Below are positions 13,901 to 22,900 of a DNA stretch of 64,000 nucleotides, piece after piece. The translations under genes and the position numbers were made by a program. Positions within the stretch are counted from its first letter, which is position 1. Each line of letters begins with the position of its first letter. The notes beneath the pieces were generated by a model that searched no databases, was not told the DNA's origin, and saw nothing but the letters and a program-made list of their open reading frames with translations. Origin of the DNA: Heliocidaris tuberculata (taxonomy: Eukaryota > Echinodermata > Echinoidea > Camarodonta > Echinometridae); NCBI GenBank assembly GCA_025618425.1, contig CM046851.1, positions 1,800,404-1,864,403 on the forward strand, given 5' to 3'.

Positions 13901-16900
13901 TGGCGCAAGTCGCTCGGCTTCTTCGCTGCGCTGCAGTCACAAAAACCAAGCACCAGCGCTTGGCGATTACAGAGCGGGTTTCCAGCCCGTACGGTATTCT
14001 GTGATAGAGCGAGGTATGCCAACCGTAAGAGTTCTTTAGGGTTCGGTGGTACTCTATCCCGACATCAATGTTCAATCGTAAATATCTTGATATATAAACG
14101 ACCGATCAGCTTATAAAACTCAGGCGATTCCTGTCTGAGCTAAAGGTTTGCAATTATGATTACAGCATTAGCTGGAACAGTGATTTTTTTTTTCAATCCT
14201 GGGCAAAGTTAATCAATGCCTTTAATACAAAACCATGTAAATATGTGCAGGGTTTCCATGGTTGCCCCCCCCCCCACCCCCAAATCAATGCTGAATGAAA
14301 TTTCAAACAAGATGAATGCGACTACATCTACCCTACATGAACATGCCTCCACCTAAATTCAGTTAAGTTTATGACTCGAACTGTTCTTGAAATATTGGCC
14401 TCGATATCGACTTGAAAATATCTGTTATTGACATTCATTCGCCCTAATTTTCTCAACGATTAAAGGGCAATGCAATCTTTGTAAAAAGCTGATTTGTGTG
14501 AAAGAAGAAAAGTAAGAGCAACAGGATGGTGAAAGTTTGAAAAAAATTGGACATAGAGTAAGAAAGTTATGTTCGAAAAATGAGATCAAGATGTGAATCT
14601 CAAATTGGCAATTTGGTGAATTAAATGTGACGTATTCATGGTCAACTCTCCCATTTGTCATACACCAAAATATCATTAAATTCAAGTTTTGCAAATTTGC
14701 ATAAACCACTGAACCAAATGTTTTTTAACCACTGAAAACAAAGTGTGTAGCCTTTGTTCCCCCAATCATACACTAAATTTATTGGAATTTAGTAGTCAGG
14801 TGCGTAGCGTGCACTTCAAGTCATGAAACATTATCACTGCGCAAGCCGAGTTGGCCCTAGTGCTGAGTTAACCCGACCCTGCAAAAAATATAAGTAGCCT
14901 GTGGTATTAAATCAGTACAGGCACAAGGCCAACATGGGAGACTCTTTCCCATTTTGGAGACTGTCTCCCATTAGGCGCTTTCACACCTACCCGATCAGGA
15001 AAAATACCCGTAAATTACGAGAACTTGTTCAGGCCCCAAAATACCCGATAATTATTTCGCGCTTTCACACCTCCCCGAACCAGAGCTCTTCGAGGAAAGT
15101 TCTCGAAGTTATGAGCATGCGCAGTACGGTTTATTTTGCAGACGAGGCGCGCGCTTTCAAATTCACTGCTTCTGCAGCGGCGGACGTGCGATGCGAGAGA
15201 TGGCCATAACAGCTAGTTCTCGTAATTTGCTTTCACACTGCAAATATCCCCGCGACCTTGGAGAAAGTACGCGTAGTTTTGAGAAAGTACCTACTAAATT
15301 CCGGGGATTTTCTTGCGGGGATATTACGAGTACTTTCGTTTCACACTGGCAAAATACCTGGTATTTTCTGATCGGGGGAGAATACCCGATCAGAAAATAC
15401 CAGGTATTTTTCCTGATCGGGTAGGTGTGAAAGCGCCTACTGAGACTTTTGTCAAGAATTTTGGTAGCCTGTTTGAGAGACAATCTCCCATTTCAGATAC
15501 CAATTTCCTTTGTTTACATTTGCTGCAAATAGGATAAGCCGATTTCATGAAAAATTACCCTTTTTGACCATCTACTTTTAAAAATTCAGTCTATCTTTGT
15601 TTTTATAACATGTTTTGTTGTGATCTGCACACAAAACAAATGGGCTTCTGACCTAAGGGAGGAAAAAATGTGGCAGAGAAAAAGTGCCTTGTTGTCAGTG
15701 TTGTTTCTATTGTCCTCTTGTTAGCAAAGTCTCCAATATCTGAGGTGGTACTTGTGTATACTATGGTATGGGGACGTGCCGCTTTGACGAACCCCTTTTT
15801 GGCTCAAGATAATTTGGAAATTATGATGACGAGTTTAGTGGGCTTCTGATTGCCGTTCTCCAGATACCAGAATTTCCATAAATTGCTGTTTTCAAGATAC
15901 CCAGAACCTGGGCCTGGAACAAAGCAACTTTGTCTCTCTGTTTCCCCTGTTCCCTACATTAGCTCTCACATATGTACGTTGACTCACTTACATGCGCATA
16001 TCTAGCATCCCCACACTAGGTGACTTAAATTGTATAGATCTATGTAGACCTATGGTCTTAAAGTGTAACTTTGATGTGGGTAAGCTCATAAAAAACTAGT
16101 CGCTGCCTGTGGACGCAGTGCGCGTTCCCATGAATGTGTTTTGCCTTTTGGTAGAGTTTTCAGTTCACAAGACCCCGTAAAGGCATACATGTAATGCCCA
16201 TTTCTCTTGCATGTCTTGTGGTTGGTTTGTTGCAGAGACTATGTCACATTATCATACACTGTAGAAACTTTGTATCTGTCACTGTATATTTAAGCTAAGC
16301 CTGGGTGTCGGGCCGGTCAACCCGTACGGAACCCGGCGGGTTGGGGGTTTTTGCCGGGTTCGGGCCGGGTCCGGGTTGCTGAGTGAAATGTCTGAACCCG
16401 GTAAAAATAACCCGGTAAATAATTGGTGCTGTAAAGCCGTTATGAGTATTAATTATGACTTTTTAATAAAAACTTGATAGTGGTAAATAATAGGCTCGGG
16501 CGGTTCTGCTTTTAGAGAGAACCGATTCCGATTCCGACGCAAGGTCTCGGTTCCACTGCACTGTAGCTGTAGTGTAGAGTCTATTGTGTATAGTGCAGCT
16601 TTCACAAATGTCCGATTTTCATATAAAAAACTCCACTTTATGAAATAACTATCAAAATTCTACATACATGGCCAGGGTAATCATAGTACAAGCTTCAATT
16701 TCATGACTGTAATGACGAAAACCATATTGAATTCGCGTTGTAATGATGAAAACCGTTCGTCTTTTTCAAGTTTTCGCGAGCTGGCTGCTGGATGACTGTG
16801 CATGGTATAACCAGGAGGTGGCGCTATACGTCATGTTCCTTTTTTTGTATTTTTCACATGGCCTGTAGGCGCCATGTTTTTTTCTGTGGTTCCAAACGAA

Positions 16901-19900
16901 CGAAACTCATTCTTCCGATTGATAATGGGTAGCTTAGCTCAAATTATTATTTTGTGGTGTCACTGTGGCGTTAATAATATATGTTTCCTCAAATTTTGGA
17001 GGGGTTTTTACTTAAGTTTCTTCCATATTGTATATTTTTTCAGTGAGATGATTTTTGACTGGTTGACCATTACTTTTAATATGTGACCAACATTTTTCTT
17101 CATTCTTCCCTCTTACGGTAATCTTTTAAAAAAATTGTTACCATTATTATTCCTTCTCTGAAAAGACTCAACATGTATTTCTTAATTCTGAAGTACTTTC
17201 ACAATTAATATATTTGTGCCGCGAATTTTTTTTAAAGACATGTAAGCTCTCTTTTCATTTAATATTTTTTTTTCTTAGACTTACTTCCTTTATCGTGATT
17301 TTATTTTTTGTTAATTCTTCAAACACTGAGTTTTCATTCTGGAGTAAATTTCATTGATTTGTTTCAATTATTTTTATATCATTACACTGGAATTGAATAT
17401 GCAGTAACCAGCAATAACATAATTGTATATATTTTCTGTCCCTACCCTCTGAATATTCCTCTCGCGGCTTGCCATCTCTCTTTCGCTCTCTCTTCCAAGC
17501 TCTCCTGTTGATCCTCGCTGATCACAACGAGGTGTGCGCTACTAATAGCGTTGTACACACACAGGCAGTCCGACTGTCCGACATACACACACTACACACA
17601 CACAACACACACTGATAATGAGTAGCGGAATGTCTGTTAGTTAGGTCTCACACCTTCGTAACCCTTTCATAGCATTTAGAAGTCAGTATCTTCAATGTTT
17701 AATAATTATTTATCAATTAACTATCGTGATTGTAACTTAGCAAGAAGACAAACATAAGTTGTAATCATGATTAAATCATCTTCAACTTCATTCTTTCTCG
17801 AAATTCTTGCTCAGGTAGAAGATTAGGAAAACATTAACGCTGATAAGTAGCGTGGACTCGCGGAGGCACGCAAAATAGAATAAAAGATCAATTCCAAAAT
17901 TTGTTATCACGAGTAAATGATCCTCAACTTGCGTCTCCCTCGCTCAGGAAGCTAAATAGGAAACACCATATTTGCGCAATAACGTACTAAAATAAAAACA
18001 TAAGGAAAATATAAACAAACATAAAATTTACCGGGTTTCGGGCCGTGCCGGGACCCGGTAAAAATTTTGACATCTTTACCGGTCCGGGCCGTTCCGGGCC
18101 GTTCCGGGCCGTTCCGGGTAATTTTCTACCGGGCCCCAGCCTTAATTTAAGCTATTAAAATCCATCTTCATTGAATTATTGCATGCATCAAAATTACTTT
18201 TTCTTACATTTCCAACATGAACAGATCCTTAACTTCCTCATTCTCATCAGTATTTTTGTTTCAAATGAAGTTTTCTTTGTAAATTCTGAATTTTTTGGCT
18301 TCATTTAGAGCGACCATCGAAAATTTGCCGTCCGCCATTTTGGATTTTTGGATACCATGGTTATCTCAAATTTTTGTAATTTTAACGTGATTTGCTTGAT
18401 TTGCATGGAATTGTGGGTACCGGATATCATTAGTGGAGTAAATGAACATCTATTATCAGCAATTTGTAATGCAATAAGGTGTAGGATATTTCCAGAAATC
18501 GAAGCCAATCCTCAACATCCGTGGAAAAAATTTGAAAAAAAGTGGGTTTTTGGTAAATATCTGGTAAATATCTGCAGAATATAGGACCCACGGAGTAAAG
18601 TGGAGGTGTATTTGACTTCTTTAAACAATTCTTTACATGAAATAATTTGCCGTTTGTAGGTTCTTCTCTGCTCATTACTGCGAAAAGCCATTTTTGTGCG
18701 CATTGCTGTATATTCATAGATACACTGCTGCATAATTTACCTGTGATATGAAACGGCACATGCCGATCCCTACGTGTGTACTTTATGTTATGGACTTTTC
18801 CATTTCATTAATAGGGGTTGGTTAATTATTCTACCACAGAGGGTTGACTTGGTTTCAGATCCAAATACATGTATAATACCTTGTGAATGAATAATCATAG
18901 AACTTGTTCAAACAAATTAAGGTTAACAGATGTTAAAAGCATGCAGAATAAGAAATACTATGCATATTATTTTAATATCTGCATATTATTTTAATATCTG
19001 CAAAATATCTTTAGCAAATTTATCCAGCTAAATTTAGTCTGACAGGCATAATAACATGTTTCTGTTCCTCCTATTTTTTTTTTTTTTTTTTTTTGGGGGG
19101 GGAGGATGGGGATGGGGTGCGCTAATTGAATAATTAGTGAATTATTTTTTTAAAAAACTAGTAATTAGTATGTTTGACCCTTACAAGCAATCTTAACTTC
19201 ATTTTGTAAGACTTTATAGCCCATGAGTGCTTAACTGAACAGTTTCCTGAAAGAAATTTGCGAGCAGGTTTTTTTTTCATAATTATGCATAATTAGTGCT
19301 AATTTGCATTTTAATGAGTGAACACATGCTCATTAATCAATGCTAATTAGCATGTTTAGGATAACAAGTTATCCTAAGTTCATTTTGTAACTTTATAGCC
19401 CATAAATGCTTTATTGAATAGTTTCCTGAAAGAAAATCTGCTGATGATACAGTGACACTGACAAGTGCTTTTTCGTACATGCGCATAATCAATTAGTGTT
19501 AATTTGCATAACATATATTAACCCTTTCAGGACAGGAATTATTTAAGAGCTCAATTGATCACATTTTGTTCTGCCAATTGGCAACAATATTTTTCTTTTA
19601 GTGCTACGTGGTTCTAGTAAGATGTAATGTCTTGAAAATAATATACATGATTAGGAACTTTGTCGAAAAGTTGAAAAAGTTGCCAATTTGGACCAAAAAA
19701 AACAATGATTTTGAACCTCTCAATGTGTTGCCAATTTAAGGATGTTCAAGCTTATTCTCCTTTTTAAAATTCCTGGCATCGAATGCAATATGATCATGCA
19801 ACAAAAATGGACACTGTATGTGTAGAAATTTTTGCTCTTTCCACTCATGCATCTGGTATATTTTTTAAGGCTATAAATCAAGTTATTGGGCCAAACCACA

Positions 19901-22900
19901 AAATGTGGTCAATTGTCTTGAAAGCTAGGTTAACCTTAAAATACCGTTACTTTAACCCTTTCAGGACAGGAATTATTTAAGGGGTAAATTGATCACATTT
20001 TGTTCTTCAAATTGGCAACAATAATATTTTTCTTTTAGGCTACATGGTTCTAACACAATGTAATGTCTTTGAAAACAATATACATCATTAGAAACTTAGT
20101 CGAAAAGTTGAAAAAATTGCCGATTTTGATAAAAAAATAGTGATTTTTGAACCTCTCAATGTGTTGCCAATTTAAGGATTATGAAGCTTATTCTCCTTTT
20201 TTAAATTCCTGCATCAAACGCAATATGGTCATGCAACAAAAATGGACATAGTGTGTGTAGAAAATTTTGCTTTTTCACCTCATGCATCTGGTATTAGGGA
20301 CGCCAATACGCTGAGTGTGCGTTGCTACGCTTCGCTTTACGTGCTCGTCGTCGCCCTGACAAATTATTGGCAAATTGTTGGGGACTGCAAAATCCTTTTT
20401 TAAAAACTATTCACTTAAGTAATCGATGAAACAAAGACAATGACACACTCAAAAACATACCTTTCATGACGATCTTTAACAGAACTTACTCGTTTGAGTT
20501 ACGGTGTTGCAGATTTCAGCGAATTTGAATCCAATAATCTTCGTAGCAGCTAACGGAAAACGCGCACACATCGACTATGCGTAACGAAGCCAAAAATCTA
20601 GAGGGCGCTGCAAATTTGATCACTAAAAATCTTCTAATTCGCAACAAGTAGGCTAAAAAAATAAGGTGTCTAGCTTCAGCCAAGGTGTCTAGCTTCAGCC
20701 AACGAACTTTTGATAGTGAATAATGCATGAGATGTCAATGTACGATACCCCTATAGACTTGAAAATGTAAAGAAAACAAAGGATATCTTTTTTATTTCAG
20801 ACTTTTACTTTATTGACATGCAGGTATTTATAGAACATGATTTTTAAGTCAACCGTAGTTTGATTTAAGCTCCATAGCTGTAGCCATCTCAAAAATAGAG
20901 GGAAAACTGTGAGTAATGACGTCATTTTGTTGCTCCGACCGGGTCTGTAACTCATGAATAAAGATCAGTATCTAGACTACTATCGGTAAAATATCGGTAT
21001 GGAAATATGAATATTGATGAGCTTCGTACACAAATACGTAGGGCCGTCACATAGCTAGTCTCAAACGAAGACCCCATTTCTCATATCACTGCACACAGCG
21101 TCAAGCTCGTCCATAGAGTGAAATACTAACCCAATGAGTATGAAAAGTGTGTCAAAAGGATATTTAGTAAATATTTCTGAATAATAGTCTACTCTTACCG
21201 TCAAAGTGCTGAGAAGAGGGGAAAAAACGTGTCATGGCATGCATGTGTGGTATCATGCTGGAAGCTTGTGTGTGACTGTAGTCGTGTGTGACTGTCCAAG
21301 AGTCGTCGTGTATTTTTTGTCGCGCGTGCCGATGCCGAAGCGTAGCCCATTTTGAGAGAGAGAGAGAGAGAGAGATATGCAAACACCCAGAGGTCAATAC
21401 ATTTCGAGAGGTGGAGGACAAATAAATTAGGGACAAGACCGGGGGGGACAGAGCCTTCATTGTTTCGAACTCAAGCATGCAACATTCCTTTGCATCAGTT
21501 TACAGTTATGAGCTGCAAAATGCAAGGGACGTTCGCATGAGTATACCTGTATAACAAAGACGTATATGTGATCATTAGCTACAGGGTATGCCCCTAGCCC
21601 CTCTTTTAAATTTAGAGAAAGATAGGGGGAAATAAAGAGAGAATGGGGAATAATTCTCTTAAATAATATATTTTATGTAATATATATTTTGGGGGACAAA
21701 CCTTTGATAGACTCTTGGTCTTTTGTTTGTCCCTCCATATATTTAGATATTTTCTGTTTATTTGTACGTACTATTTTTATTGTATGATGTACATGTACCC
21801 ATCTCTATTGTTGAATTTTCATGTTTTTATTGTTGTTAATTTCTGGATATTTTCAATTGTAATGTATTTTATCATTGTAAATTTTATCGAAGGTGGAATA
21901 AATTAAAATGAATTGAATTGATTGATAATGATGAAGATATGATTGACTAATATAAACTACAATAACGTAAAGTATTCCTGTTTTTAAATGTATTGTATAA
22001 AATAAAGATTGTTGTTGAAGTGTGATTTAGAAAAAAAAAATATTTGATTGTAAATTGTCCTGCAATTCAGCTGAGGCTGCAAAATGATAATAAAATGAAC
22101 TGAACTGAAAATGAAAGAGAAGTAGGACCCTCTCCCACAACAGGCCACACCATTGACGATATGAAATCTTTCTTCAGCCACTTTGCCCCACCGCCCCTCC
22201 ACCCCCCCCCCCCCACACCTCCCATCCCGACAACATCCCTCAAGCATTGCTGCACCATCCACCTCTTGTGATGATTACGTAATAATGAACACATCGCAGG
22301 AGTTTTTTAAAAAATGGTTTGTGCACTTGCCCTTTTTTTTACTTTCCTCTTATATTTTTTTCCTTCTTTCCTTTTCCTTTATTTTAATCACATATTATTA
22401 GTTATATTATTTTGTCACTTTTTTATTTGTGGAGAAGGTACGATGGCCGAGCGTTTAAGGAGTTGGTTTTAAGGTCCAATGGACTTTTCCCCCTCAATTT
22501 TTTTGAAATTCCCCATCCCCCCCCCCCTTTTCCTCTCCCTTTTTATAATGTCGATTTTGTTTGACGGCTTACTAGTTCAGTTTAGTTCATTCGGCATCAA
22601 GCAGAAAGACAATGAATCATGAAAAAGGGTCCAAAACGGGGACAAAGACCCATTGCCAAAATTTATTATGTCTAATCCTTGTTACGAGGCTTTGTGCCTT
22701 TTCGGCGTTGCCGGTTTTGCTGACACCATTCTTTTACCTTGTAATATTATTTTTGTTTAAAAATAAATTCATAATGAAAAAATATAAGCAATGAAATATA
22801 TTTATATTTCTGATTATTATTATTTTAGACTTCTTTTTTGTCATAAAATATTTTTGAAGCATGCTCATAATCATAATCATAATTTACCGACCTACATAAA

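Noticed and set aside
13880..14080. GC-rich segment considered as a tRNA or promoter
   Set aside because: No cloverleaf or A/B boxes. It is the interior of the TTAA MITE at 13742-14221.
14901..15537. Several overlapping open frames on both strands
   Set aside because: They are translations of the terminal inverted repeats of a foldback MITE, which is why the same peptide words appear on both strands.
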